Source: Halobacteriales archaeon QS_8_69_73 (GTDB lineage: Archaea > Halobacteriota > Halobacteria > Halobacteriales > Haloarculaceae). Taken from it: a stretch of 64,000 nucleotides of DNA. Both the position numbers and the translations under genes were made by a program. Shown one piece after another: positions 43,758 through 52,000 of the stretch (positions are counted from its first letter, which is position 1; each line of letters starts with the position of its first letter). The stretch lies in the NCBI GenBank assembly GCA_003022945.1, contig PXRZ01000032.1:12076-76075 (forward strand). Reading direction: 5' to 3'. The notes under the pieces were generated by a model. It saw only the letters and a list, made by a program, of their open reading frames with translations. It had not been told where the DNA came from and searched no databases.

Positions 43758-45230
43758 TCAGTCGTCGGCCACTCCAGCCTCGGCGCCGTCGATGTCGGGC
43801 CGTGCGACGTCGCGATCGGCCGCCTCGCCCTCGATGTCGTAGGGGTATTCGCCGGTGACGCAGCCGAGACAGAGGTCGGTCCTCGACTCCTCGAGGGCGT
43901 CGGCGACGGCGTCGACCGAGAGGTACGACAGCGAGTCGGCGCCGATTTCCTGGCGGATCTCCTCGACGTCGCGGCCGGCGGCGATGAGCTCCTCGCGGGA
44001 GGCCATGTCGATGCCCATGTAGCAGGGCGCGGCGATGGGCGGGGCGCCGATGCGCATGTGGACGGCCTCGGCGCCGACGTCCCGCAGCAGCTCGACCAGC
44101 TGCGTCGACGTGGTGCCGCGGACGATGGAGTCGTCGATGACGGTGACGGTCCGGCCCTCGATGACGTCCTTGATCGGGTTGAGCTTCAGCCGGACGGCCC
44201 GCTCGCGGGCGTCCTGGGTCGGCATGATGAACGTCCGGCCGACGTAGCGGTTCTTCATGAGCCCCTCGGCGAACTCGACGTCGGCGCCGTCGGCCTGGGC
44301 GGCGTCGGCGTAGCCGGAGGCGAACGCCCGTCCGGAGTCCGGCACCGGCAGGACGACGTCGGTGTCGACGCCGCCTTCCACCCAGAGCTTTCGGCCCAGC
44401 TCCCGGCGGACGTCGTAGACGAGGCTGCCGTCGATGCGGGAGTCCGGCCGGGCGAAGTAGACGTGCTCGAAGAAGCAGTGGGCGGCGTCGTCGACCTCGA
44501 CCAACTGGTAGCTGTCGAAGCCGGAGCCGTCCGGCCGGAGGACGACCAGCTCGCCGGGCTCGACGTCCCGCACCAACTCGCCGTCGAGGACGTCGATGGC
44601 CGCCGACTCGGAGGCGAGCATGTAGCCGTCGTCGAGCTCGCCGATGCAGAGCGGGCGGTTGCCCTGCGGGTCCCGGACGCCGAGAACGGTGTCGTCGTGG
44701 GTGATGGTCAGCGAGTAGGAGCCGTGGACCCGGCTCATCATTCGCTTGACGGCCCGCACGAGGTCCGCCTCCAGCAGGTTGCGCGCGAGCTCGTGGGCGA
44801 TGACCTCGGTGTCGCCGTCGCTGGTGAAGGCGTGGCCCTTCGCGGCCAGCTCCTCGCGCAGCTCGGCGGTGTTGACGAGGTTGCCGTTGTGGCTCAGCCC
44901 GAGCGAGCCGGACTTGAACGACACCGAGAAGGGCTGTGCACAGCAGGAATCGACGCTGCCGGCGGTCGGATACCGGACGTGACCGATGCCGTTGGAGCCG
45001 TTCAGCGACTCCACGTCGCCGGCGTCGAAGGCGTCGCCGACCAGCCCCATCTCCACGTGACTGTGCTGCTGGAAGCCGTCGTGGGTGACGATGCCCGCCG
45101 ACTCCTGGCCCCGGTGCTGGAGCGCGTACAGCGAGTAGTACAACGGTCGCGCCGCCTCCCGACCGTCGAGCGAAACGCCGACGACGCCGCACTTCTCCGT
45201 CGGCCCCTCCGGATGCCGCCCATCTGGCAT
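43758..45230 (-). CDS. purF: Amidophosphoribosyltransferase
   Basis: First committed step of purine synthesis: PRPP plus glutamine gives phosphoribosylamine. 490 residues from ATG 45230. The propeptide is short; Cys14 in EKCGVVGVS is the Ntn nucleophile. SHNGNLVN, HVRYPTAG and the PRPP loop VTVIDDSIVRGTTS near 345 are clear. The C-terminal cysteines (CLGCVTGEYP) fit the Fe-S-bearing type. Acidic tail. A 148-nt gap separates it from the rpl37e gene. Confidence 0.97.
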   Translation of the reverse strand: MPDGRHPEGPTEKCGVVGVSLDGREAARPLYYSLYALQHRGQESAGIVTHDGFQQHSHVEMGLVGDAFDAGDVESLNGSNGIGHVRYPTAGSVDSCCAQPFSVSFKSGSLGLSHNGNLVNTAELREELAAKGHAFTSDGDTEVIAHELARNLLEADLVRAVKRMMSRVHGSYSLTITHDDTVLGVRDPQGNRPLCIGELDDGYMLASESAAIDVLDGELVRDVEPGELVVLRPDGSGFDSYQLVEVDDAAHCFFEHVYFARPDSRIDGSLVYDVRRELGRKLWVEGGVDTDVVLPVPDSGRAFASGYADAAQADGADVEFAEGLMKNRYVGRTFIMPTQDARERAVRLKLNPIKDVIEGRTVTVIDDSIVRGTTSTQLVELLRDVGAEAVHMRIGAPPIAAPCYMGIDMASREELIAAGRDVEEIRQEIGADSLSYLSVDAVADALEESRTDLCLGCVTGEYPYDIEGEAADRDVARPDIDGAEAGVADD

Positions 45231-45377
45231 GTCTCTTCGTCCGTCGCGCAGGGGTAAAAATTCACTCCACCGTGCGTGTCGTTCCGCCGCTGCCGGCCGG
45301 GTGTATGCACGTTCGTGTACAGCCTGGTCGGCGCGGCCGTCGCTGTGGAACGGGCGGAACGCGGTACAATCGGTCGG

Positions 45378-45551
45378 CTACTCGTTCTGCTTGGACTGCC
45401 ACTCGTAGTCGCGCCGCTTTGCGGTCTTGCCGAAGCCGCAGGAGGCACACACCTTCTTGCGGGAGTGGTAGGACTTCTCGCCGCAGCGCCGACACCGCAC
45501 GTGGGTCGTCTTGTTCTTCTTGCCCTGGCTGGGGGTCCCGGAACCGGTCAT
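45378..45551 (-). CDS. rpl37e: Ribosomal protein eL37
   Basis: 57 residues from ATG 45551: [20 protein letters not shown]. Zinc ribbon C-x2-C (CRRC) and C-x2-C (CASC) with [28 protein letters not shown], as in all archaeal L37e. Intact. It follows the LSm gene on the same strand, the usual archaeal pairing. Confidence 0.96.
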   Translation of the reverse strand: MTGSGTPSQGKKNKTTHVRCRRCGEKSYHSRKKVCASCGFGKTAKRRDYEWQSKQNE

Positions 45552-45672
45552 GGCTGTATCGAAACGAGTCGTAGCCGGCGAGGATGCCGTCGTACATTTC
45601 GCCACCCTTCAGGGTGACGTTCACTTCGGAGCCGAGCGTCTCCTCCAGTACGTCAAGCGGCCGGTCTGTCAT
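45552..45672 (-). pseudogene. lsm: LSm (Sm-like RNA-binding) gene, truncated
   Basis: ATG 45672 starts MTDRPLDVLEETLGSEVNVT, then [15 protein letters not shown], the Sm1 motif. A normal archaeal LSm would continue with QHMNLVLE and an Sm2 motif (IRGDNVV). Here the frame goes straight to SFRYSHDRF and runs into rpl37e in a different frame. About 35-38 codons including Sm2 seem to be missing at about 45560. The Sm fold cannot form without Sm2. LSm normally forms heptamers that bind small RNAs. Confidence 0.82.
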
Positions 45673-45763
45673 GTGGACCGTCGCGCGCGCCGACGGCATA
45701 AACGCACCGACCCGCGCCGTGGCCGACGCCCGGATTGAAGTGCAGCAGACGCGAACCGGCGGC

Positions 45764-46012
45764 ATGGTCGAGCTGACGCTGCTGAAGGTCCACGTCGACG
45801 TCGACGACTCGGAGTTCAGCGCCGCCGCAGACGCCTACGCCCCCGGGCAGAAGGACGTCGAAGCCGGCGGTACCCCGCCGGACGGCGACGGCGACGACGG
45901 CGGCAGCGGGCGGACGGCCGCCGGGGCCGTCGTCGGCCTCGTCTTCGCCGTATTCGTGGCCTACGCCGCACGGCGGCAGCTCAGCACCCGAGATGGGGAC
46001 GGCGGCGGGTAG
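45764..46012 (+). CDS. Small haloarchaeal membrane-anchored protein
   Basis: 82 residues from ATG 45764. A β-strand-rich start (MVELTLLKVHVDVDDSEFS), an acidic Gly-rich linker and one C-terminal membrane span (AAGAVVGLVFAVFVAYAARR). Function unknown; the plan is common in haloarchaea. It lies 41 nt before the zincin gene on the same strand. Confidence 0.65.
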   Translation: MVELTLLKVHVDVDDSEFSAAADAYAPGQKDVEAGGTPPDGDGDDGGSGRTAAGAVVGLVFAVFVAYAARRQLSTRDGDGGG

Positions 46013-46052
46013 CCGCCGGAACGCATTTGTCTCGCGCCGGGCTAGCGAGACC

Positions 46053-46933
46053 GTGAATCTCTATCGCGCTGTCCGTGCCGTCACCGACTCCGGCGGCGAC
46101 GGCCCGGTCGACTGGACCGCCGTGGGCACCGCCGCGAGGGCGGCGACGGCTCCGGGCGACCTGACGCTGTCGGCCGCCGAGCGGCAGGGATACGCCGACG
46201 ACGTCGGCGACGCTCGCGACGCGATTCGTGCGGCGGCCGGCGTCGAGTTCGACCTTCCGGCGCACGTCGAGGTCCAGAACCGCCACCACTGGGTCGACGC
46301 CAACGTGGCGACGTTCCGGCGGGTACTGTCGCCGCTTGCTTCCTCGCGAACAACGTCCTCGGGCAGTACGACCCGCTACTGTTGGGCGACGGCGACCACC
46401 AGCTCTACTTCGTCCACCCGAACATCGAGTCGGCAGCGACGACGCTGGACGTCGACCGCGACCGGTTCCGCCGGTGGATCGCCTTCCACGAGGTCGCCCA
46501 CGCCGCCGAGTTCGGCGCGGCGCCGTGGCTCCCCGAGCGGCTCGAGCGCGGCGTCGAGACGGCCGTCTCGGAGCTGGCCGACGGCGGCCTCGACCGCGAG
46601 GCGATGCGGGAGCTTGACGTCACGATGACCGCCGTCGAGGGATACGCGGAACTGGTGATGGACCGGGCCTTCGACCGCGAGTACGCCGACCTCCGCGAGA
46701 AGCTGGACGAGCGCCGGGGCGGGAGTGGCCCGGTGTCGGTGCTGCTACGGCGGCTGCTCGGCGTCGGCCGCAAGCGCCGCCAGTACGAGCGCGGGAAGGC
46801 GTTCTTCGAGGCGGTCGCCAAGGCCCGCGGCGTCGAGGCCGCCGCCGCCGTCTGGGACCGCCCCGAGAACCTCCCGACCGACGAGGAACTCGACGATCCC
46901 GAGGCGTGGCTCTCGCGGGTCTACCGAGAGTAG
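46053..46933 (+). pseudogene. F420-associated zincin-like protein, broken by deletion and frameshift
   Basis: From GTG 46053: VNLYRAVRAVTDSGG ... FDLPAHVEVQNRHHWVDANVATFRRVLSPL in one frame; FLANNVLGQYDPLLLGDGDHQLYFVHPNIE ... FHEVAHAAEFGAAPWL with the HExxH zinc motif in another. The junction is near 46336-46341. About 25 codons (the VNTGTMAV-type stretch before the ANNVLGQ block in relatives) seem to be missing and the frame is lost. Relatives are called coenzyme F420 biosynthesis-associated or zinc-dependent proteins; substrate unknown. Confidence 0.75.
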
Positions 46934-47340
46934 TGTTTAGCTAAGAGGGAGTGGTGTACGGCAGTGATGAGGGCGTGTCCGAACGCCCCCTTCCGCTCGC
47001 GGGCTGTGGCTCACGGCTCGCTTCACTCGCCGGCAGAGCGACACTCTGCCGAGCCCTCGCTCGTTTCGCTCACGAGGACGCCGTTCGCAACGTCGAGATA
47101 CCTCGCTCCCGCTCGGTATCTCGCAACGCCTCGCTGCGCGCGGCCTGCGTGCTTGCGTCGGCTCGCTCCGCTCCGCGGCTCCCTGCGGTCACCGGCAGAG
47201 CGAAGTTCTGCCGAGCCCTCGCTCGCTTCACTCGCGAGGCCGCTCTCGCTCCGCTCGCTCGGCCTCGCGCCGCGAGCGGTCGGCCCCGTTCGAGTCCCCG
47301 CCCGACGCCGGCTGACCGGCCGGTCCTCGGTTAATCGAAT
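46934..47340. repeat. Hairpin-rich non-coding stretch with a degenerate repeat terminus
   Basis: Starts with TAGTGTTTAGCTAAGAGGG, a diverged form of the GTGTTCAGATAAG terminus. Inside, CGGCAGA...TCTGCCG hairpins occur twice (about 47031 and 47192), and CGAGATACC...GGTATCTCG once (about 47094-47123). No gene supported. Confidence 0.55.
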
Positions 47341-47397
47341 ACTGCTCGACCCGGCCGCCGAAATGATAAGTATCGGCATGACATAGGTTCTCGATGC

Positions 47398-47694
47398 ATG
47401 AACGATCTCCTCTGGCTGGGCGCCGCAGCGGGGCTGTTCGTGCTGCTGCACGTGGCGGTCGCCGCCTACCTCTACCGGTCGGCCGCCGCCGACGGGCCGG
47501 ACCACGCCGGGGAGTACATCCCTACGCAGGCCGACGAGCGGCCGACGGGCCCCGCCGACGAGCGGGTCCCCTGTCCGACCTGCGGGGTGCCAAACGACCC
47601 GAGCTACCGGTTCTGCCGCCGCTGTGTCGCCGATCTCTCGGCGGGCCTGTCATCGTCGGCGGGCGGCGACGGTAGGAAACGACTCGGGAGCTGA
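47398..47694 (+). CDS. Membrane-anchored zinc-ribbon protein
   Basis: 98 residues from ATG 47398. One N-terminal span (LLWLGAAAGLFVLLHVAVAAYLY), an acidic linker and a ribbon CPTCGVPNDPSYRFCRRC. Plan typical of the haloarchaeal DUF7577 group. A GATAAGTAT box 25-35 nt upstream is the probable promoter. Confidence 0.72.
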   Translation: MNDLLWLGAAAGLFVLLHVAVAAYLYRSAAADGPDHAGEYIPTQADERPTGPADERVPCPTCGVPNDPSYRFCRRCVADLSAGLSSSAGGDGRKRLGS

Positions 47695-47699
47695 CGGCC

Positions 47700-48065
47700 T
47701 CAGGCGGGCTCGAACCGCGGCACGACGTACCCCTGCTCGTCCTCGACGTGGCCGGCGAGTGCGACCGCGTCGCCGATCTCCGCGGCGCCGTCCAGCCGGC
47801 CCAGCACCCGAGCCACCCCGAGGTCGACGACCGCCACCTGGTAGCCGCGCTCGTCGATCCCCTCCGGCGGCACCTCGACGGTCGTCTCGGTGTAGACGGT
47901 GCCGGCCGTCGGGAGTTCGACTGGCTCGAGGCCACGCGCCCCGCAGTGTGGGCAGGCGGCCTTTGGAGTCCCGACCGTCGCCCCGCAGTCGTCGCAGGCG
48001 CCGCCGAGCAGGACCCCCTCCCGGAGCGCGTCGCTCCAGGCCGCGTGGGTCAGTCCCTCGCTCAT
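47700..48065 (-). CDS. Zinc-ribbon OB-fold protein, thiolase partner (DUF35)
   Basis: 121 residues from ATG 48065, overlapping the thiolase stop. Rubredoxin-like ribbon CDDCGATVGTPKAACPHCG, then an OB fold (GTVYTETTVEVPP ... YQVAVVDLGVARVLGRL). DUF35 proteins bind acyl-CoA thiolases of the SCP-x type and HMG-CoA synthase to channel acetoacetyl-CoA. Here the pair is thiolase plus DUF35 in one operon. Confidence 0.88.
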   Translation of the reverse strand: MSEGLTHAAWSDALREGVLLGGACDDCGATVGTPKAACPHCGARGLEPVELPTAGTVYTETTVEVPPEGIDERGYQVAVVDLGVARVLGRLDGAAEIGDAVALAGHVEDEQGYVVPRFEPA

Positions 48066-49234
48066 CCGCGGACCTCCATGACGCTGACGACGGTGGTGGC
48101 GGCGTCGCCGCCGAGGTTGTGCGCGACGGCGCGGTCGGCGTCCGGGAGCTGTCGGGCGCCGGCCTCGCCGCGCAGCTGTTCGGTCAGCTCGACGACCTGT
48201 GCGGTGCCGGTCGCGCCGATGGGGTGGCCCTTCGCCTTCAGCCCGCCCGACGGATTGATCGGCACGTCGCCGTCCCGGGCCGTCCGACCCGCCGCGGCGG
48301 CGGGGCCGCCTTCGCCGTCGGCGACGAGGCCGAGCGCCTCGCTGGCGAGCACCTCCGCGCCGGTGAAGCAGTCGTGGACCTCCGCGAAGTCGATGTCGTC
48401 GGCCGAGACGCCGGCCTGCTCGTAGGCCTCCTCGGCGGCGTCGCGGGCCGCCTGCGTGACGTGCGGTGTCTTCTTGTCCGCGATGGGGACGACGTCGGTG
48501 GCGTGGCCGACGCCCGTCACGTCTACCGGGGCGTCGTATGAGTCGGCGACATCGTCGCCCACCACGACGACGGCGCTGGCGCCGTCGGAGAACGGACAGC
48601 AGTCCATCAGTCGGAACGGGTCGGCGACGACCGGGCCGTCGAGGACCTCCTCGATGGTGACCTCCTTGCCGAAGTGCGCCCGCGGGTTCAGCGCGCCGTT
48701 GCCGTGGTTCTTGACTGCGACGTGGGCGAGTTGCTCCTCCGTCGTCCCGTGTTCGTGCATGTGCCGCTTGGTGAGCAGCGCGAAGACGCCCGGGAAGGTG
48801 AGGCCGGCCGGTTGCTCGTACTGACGGTGGGAGGCCGACGCGAACACGCGGGTCATCGCGGCGGTGTCCCTGCCCGTTTCGGGGGTGCAGCGCTCGACGC
48901 CGCCAACCAGGACGGCATCGTGGACGCCGGCCTCGACGGCCGCGACGGCGTTTTTGAACGCGTTGGCCGAGGTGGCGCAGGCGTCCTCGAAGCGCTGGAC
49001 CGGGATTCCCGCCATCCCGGCGTGGGCGGCGACCTTCGGCCCGAGGTGGGTGGCGTTTTCCGCCTGGCCGCTCATTGCGTTGCCGAAGTACAGCGCCTCG
49101 ACGTCGGCCGGCTCGGCGCCGGCGTCGTCGAGGGCGCCGAACGCCGCCTCGGCGAACAGTTCCTCCAGTGGTACGTCGTGGATGCCGAACTCCGTCATGC
49201 CGGCGCCGACGACTGCGACTCGTGGCATGCCCAC
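48062..49234 (-). CDS. SCP-x-type thiolase (acetyl-CoA acetyltransferase)
   Basis: 390 residues from ATG 49234. Nucleophile Cys in FEDACATSANAFKNAV near residue 87, VHDCFTGAEVLASEALG, NPSGGLKAKGHPIGATGTAQ and late HNLGGDAATTVVSV. It cleaves or forms acetoacetyl-CoA or longer 3-ketoacyl-CoA. Its DUF35 partner follows with overlapping codons. Fits with the nearby acyl-CoA dehydrogenase and hydratase genes in beta-oxidation. Confidence 0.93.
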   Translation of the reverse strand: MGMPRVAVVGAGMTEFGIHDVPLEELFAEAAFGALDDAGAEPADVEALYFGNAMSGQAENATHLGPKVAAHAGMAGIPVQRFEDACATSANAFKNAVAAVEAGVHDAVLVGGVERCTPETGRDTAAMTRVFASASHRQYEQPAGLTFPGVFALLTKRHMHEHGTTEEQLAHVAVKNHGNGALNPRAHFGKEVTIEEVLDGPVVADPFRLMDCCPFSDGASAVVVVGDDVADSYDAPVDVTGVGHATDVVPIADKKTPHVTQAARDAAEEAYEQAGVSADDIDFAEVHDCFTGAEVLASEALGLVADGEGGPAAAAGRTARDGDVPINPSGGLKAKGHPIGATGTAQVVELTEQLRGEAGARQLPDADRAVAHNLGGDAATTVVSVMEVRG

Positions 49235-49276
49235 ACGTGGGTCCGACCGGGTAATAACGGGACCGGTGCGCCGCGG

Positions 49277-49513
49277 CTACCGTCGGTAGTCGCGGTCGGA
49301 GGCCGGCGACAGCCCCTCGAGGCTCGGAAACAGGTACCGGACGAGGACGACGCCGAGCGCCAGCCCCGCGACGACGGCGGCGACGACCACCCGGAGGGAG
49401 GCGTCGCCCTGCGAGGTGATGAGCCCGGACGACACACCCACCAGCAGGACGCTGCCGATCTTCAGTCGGCCCATCGTCCGTTCGCGGTCCTCCTCGGGGA
49501 TGGGGCCGGTCAC
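49277..49513 (-). CDS. Small two-span membrane protein
   Basis: 78 residues from GTG 49513. GRLKIGSVLLVGVSSGLITSQ and LRVVVAAVVAGLALGVVLVRYLF are two membrane spans. Overlaps the NTF2-like gene by GTGA, so they are co-translated. Role unknown. Confidence 0.65.
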   Translation of the reverse strand: MTGPIPEEDRERTMGRLKIGSVLLVGVSSGLITSQGDASLRVVVAAVVAGLALGVVLVRYLFPSLEGLSPASDRDYRR

Positions 49514-49905
49514 GCCGTTTCCCCCTCCGTGCTGACGTGCATGCCGACGAACCGCCACGGCGTCCCCAGGTTGGCGTCGTCCGCGCGGCGCTGCAGCGTC
49601 CCGCTCCAGCGGGTATCGAACTCGTTGCGGCGGTCCCGCTCGACGTCGGTCCAGGCCATGAACACGTCGTCGGAGAACCACGCGTGGTCGCCGGCGGTCT
49701 CGACGAGCAGCCGCCCGGAGTCGACGACCCACCCCTCGGTCGTCTCGGTCTGTGCCTCCAGGCCGGCCCGGACCGCCTCGTAGCCGGTCAGCCGCTCGCC
49801 GATGCCGAACTTGACGGTCGACTCCTCGCGGGCGAAGAACGGGTGCAGCGGCTCCCCCGCCCGGAGCGCCTCGTAGTACGTCCGCACGGTAGCCTCGGGA
49901 TCCAT
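49510..49905 (-). CDS. NTF2/SnoaL-like protein (DUF3225 type)
   Basis: 131 residues from ATG 49905. Starts MDPEATVRTYYEALRAGEPL, then FFAREESTVKFGIGERLTGYEAVRAGLEAQ and WFSDDVFMAW. Cone-shaped alpha+beta fold of SnoaL-like proteins, which include small hydrolases/isomerases and non-enzymatic binders; substrate not known. A short membrane protein follows with GTGA overlap. Confidence 0.75.
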   Translation of the reverse strand: MDPEATVRTYYEALRAGEPLHPFFAREESTVKFGIGERLTGYEAVRAGLEAQTETTEGWVVDSGRLLVETAGDHAWFSDDVFMAWTDVERDRRNEFDTRWSGTLQRRADDANLGTPWRFVGMHVSTEGETA

Positions 49906-49980
49906 GCCGGTCTTTCGTGGCGGATGCTCTTACCGCTGCTGGAACGAAACGAGACGCCGACTGTCGCCGACGGCCGCCGG

Positions 49981-51864
49981 TCAGTCGTCGGCGGGGGCCG
50001 TTTCGACCAGCGACTCCGGGTCGACGCGGGCGTAGCCGGCGACGGCCGCGAAGACGTCGTCCTCCATGGCGAACCGCTCGCCGGAGGTGACGCCGTAGGC
50101 CTCGTCGTCGCCGAACCGCGTCTCGACGAACCGCCGTGCGACCAGTGCCTTCCGGCCGTCGTCGTCGCGGTCGAGGGTCATCTGTGCCTCCGCCAGCAGC
50201 AGCGCCGCCGTGACGACGTCGAAGACAAGGTCCGCCAGCCGCTTGGCGTGGTACTGGGCGTAGTCATCGTCCTCGGCCGCCAGCGTCGCCAGCGCGTCCT
50301 GCAGTTCGTGGAACCGGTCCTCGACGGTCGCCGCCGGTTCCTCCAGGAACGGGTGTTCGACCGCCCCGAGCCGCTCGTCGACGTACGGCAGCAGCGCCTC
50401 ATGGGCGTCCTCGCGGTTCAGCGCCCGCAGGGTGTCCAGCGCGAGGATGTTCGACGGGCCCTCCCAGATGGGCAGCACCTGCGCGTCCCGGAGCAGCCGC
50501 TCGGTCGTGTGCTCGCGGACGTAGCCGTTGCCGCCCAGCACCTCCATCGCGTAGGAGGTCGTGTCGACGGCCATCCGGGCGGTCTTGTACTTCGCGACGG
50601 GGATGAACAGCCGCATCAACTGGTAGGCCGCCGAGTCGTCTTCCTCACCCCGCGGGTCGCTCCGCTCCATACTCGCTCGTTTTGCGTCGCCGCGCGACGC
50701 CTGCCGTTCCCGCTCGTCCAGCAGTCGCGCGGCCTCGAAGGAGAACGCGGCGGCGGCCTCGTAATCGACGGTCATGTCGACGAGGTCCCGCCGCATCAGG
50801 GGGTACTCGTCGATGGCGTCGCCGAAGGCCTCCCGGTCGGCGGCGTGGACCTTCGCTTCCAGCAGCGCCCGGCCCATCACGCCGACGGCGCCGGTGGCGT
50901 TGGTCAGCCGCTCGAAATTCATCATCTCGGCCATCGCCCGAAAGCCCTCGCCCTCCTCGCCGACGAGGTAGGCCTCGGCGCCCTGGTACTCGATTTCGCC
51001 CGTCGGCACCGAGATGGTGCCGAGCTTGTCCTTCAGCCGCCGGAAGTGCGCCTCGTTGACCTCGCCGTTCGGCTTCGTCCGCGGGACGAGAAACAGGCTG
51101 AGCCCCTCGACGCCGTCCGGCGCGTCCGGCGTCCGCGCCAGCGCCAGCGCGCCCTCGGCGTCGATATTCGAGCAGAACCACTTCTCGCCGTACAGTTCGT
51201 AGACGCGCTCGGCCGGTACCCCGCCTCCCCTCCGCGGCGTCTCCGACGCCTCGCTTCCTCCGCCGGTCGGTTCGGCCCGCACCTCGTTGGCGCCGACGTC
51301 CGAACCACCCTGCTCCTCGGTGAGGAACATCGCGCCCTCGATGTGGTCCTCGAGGTCACGGGCGGTCAGCGCCTCGAAGTACTCCGCAAGCGACCCGTCG
51401 TCGAACTTCTCGAGGACGAGCGCGGCGCCGGTGGTCATCGAGACGGGACAGCAGAAGCCCCCGTCGACGTACGACAGCAGCGCCTGCATGGTGAGCACGT
51501 GCGTCAGCCCGAGCGGCTCCTCGCGGCCCGGCGGCGGGTGGAACGCGTCGTGGGTGACGCCGAACTCCTCATAGGCGATCTCCTCCTGTTCGCGGACGAG
51601 CGGGTGGTACTCCACTTCGTTCAGCCGGTCACCGTGCTTGTCGAACGACCGCAGTTCGTGGCCCGCCTCGTCGATGCGGTCGGCCGTGTCGGCCATTCGG
51701 CGGCCGAGTACATCGCCGAACTCCTCGAGGACCGGCTCGGCCCACTCGAACTCGTCGTCCGGGTAGACGCGTCGGGCCTCGAACCGCAGCGTCGGGTCCA
51801 GCCGCCAGTAGTTGCAGTCCCGGCCGGCGTTGTAGTCGCCGTACGGTATCGGGTCCGCGTCCAT
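49981..51864 (-). CDS. Acyl-CoA dehydrogenase, AidB-like, with low-complexity inserts
   Basis: 627 residues from ATG 51864, longer than standard ACADs (380-400) because of an N-terminal and C-terminal extension, as in AidB/FadE-type enzymes. MFLTEEQGGSDVGANEV, LGTISVPTGEIEYQGAEAYLVG, GNGYVREHTTERLLRDAQVLPIWEGPSNILALDTLRAL are the flavin and substrate elements. Two inserts of low complexity stand out: near 201-218 (GGGSEASETPRRGGG) and near 390-405 (RGDAKRASMERSDPRGEEDD). The latter is encoded by GC-rich palindrome-like DNA. It probably oxidises acyl-CoA in beta-oxidation. Confidence 0.88.
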   Translation of the reverse strand: MDADPIPYGDYNAGRDCNYWRLDPTLRFEARRVYPDDEFEWAEPVLEEFGDVLGRRMADTADRIDEAGHELRSFDKHGDRLNEVEYHPLVREQEEIAYEEFGVTHDAFHPPPGREEPLGLTHVLTMQALLSYVDGGFCCPVSMTTGAALVLEKFDDGSLAEYFEALTARDLEDHIEGAMFLTEEQGGSDVGANEVRAEPTGGGSEASETPRRGGGVPAERVYELYGEKWFCSNIDAEGALALARTPDAPDGVEGLSLFLVPRTKPNGEVNEAHFRRLKDKLGTISVPTGEIEYQGAEAYLVGEEGEGFRAMAEMMNFERLTNATGAVGVMGRALLEAKVHAADREAFGDAIDEYPLMRRDLVDMTVDYEAAAAFSFEAARLLDERERQASRGDAKRASMERSDPRGEEDDSAAYQLMRLFIPVAKYKTARMAVDTTSYAMEVLGGNGYVREHTTERLLRDAQVLPIWEGPSNILALDTLRALNREDAHEALLPYVDERLGAVEHPFLEEPAATVEDRFHELQDALATLAAEDDDYAQYHAKRLADLVFDVVTAALLLAEAQMTLDRDDDGRKALVARRFVETRFGDDEAYGVTSGERFAMEDDVFAAVAGYARVDPESLVETAPADD

Positions 51865-52000
51865 AACCCCCAGTTCGGACCGCGGCGCATAAATCCTCGC
51901 GCCGCCGGCGAAACGGCCGCTCCGCGCGTCGCAATTGAACTGATCGTTCGTTTACCTCCGTCCGAAATGGTGATGAACCGGGGGCCGCATCCACCCGATA

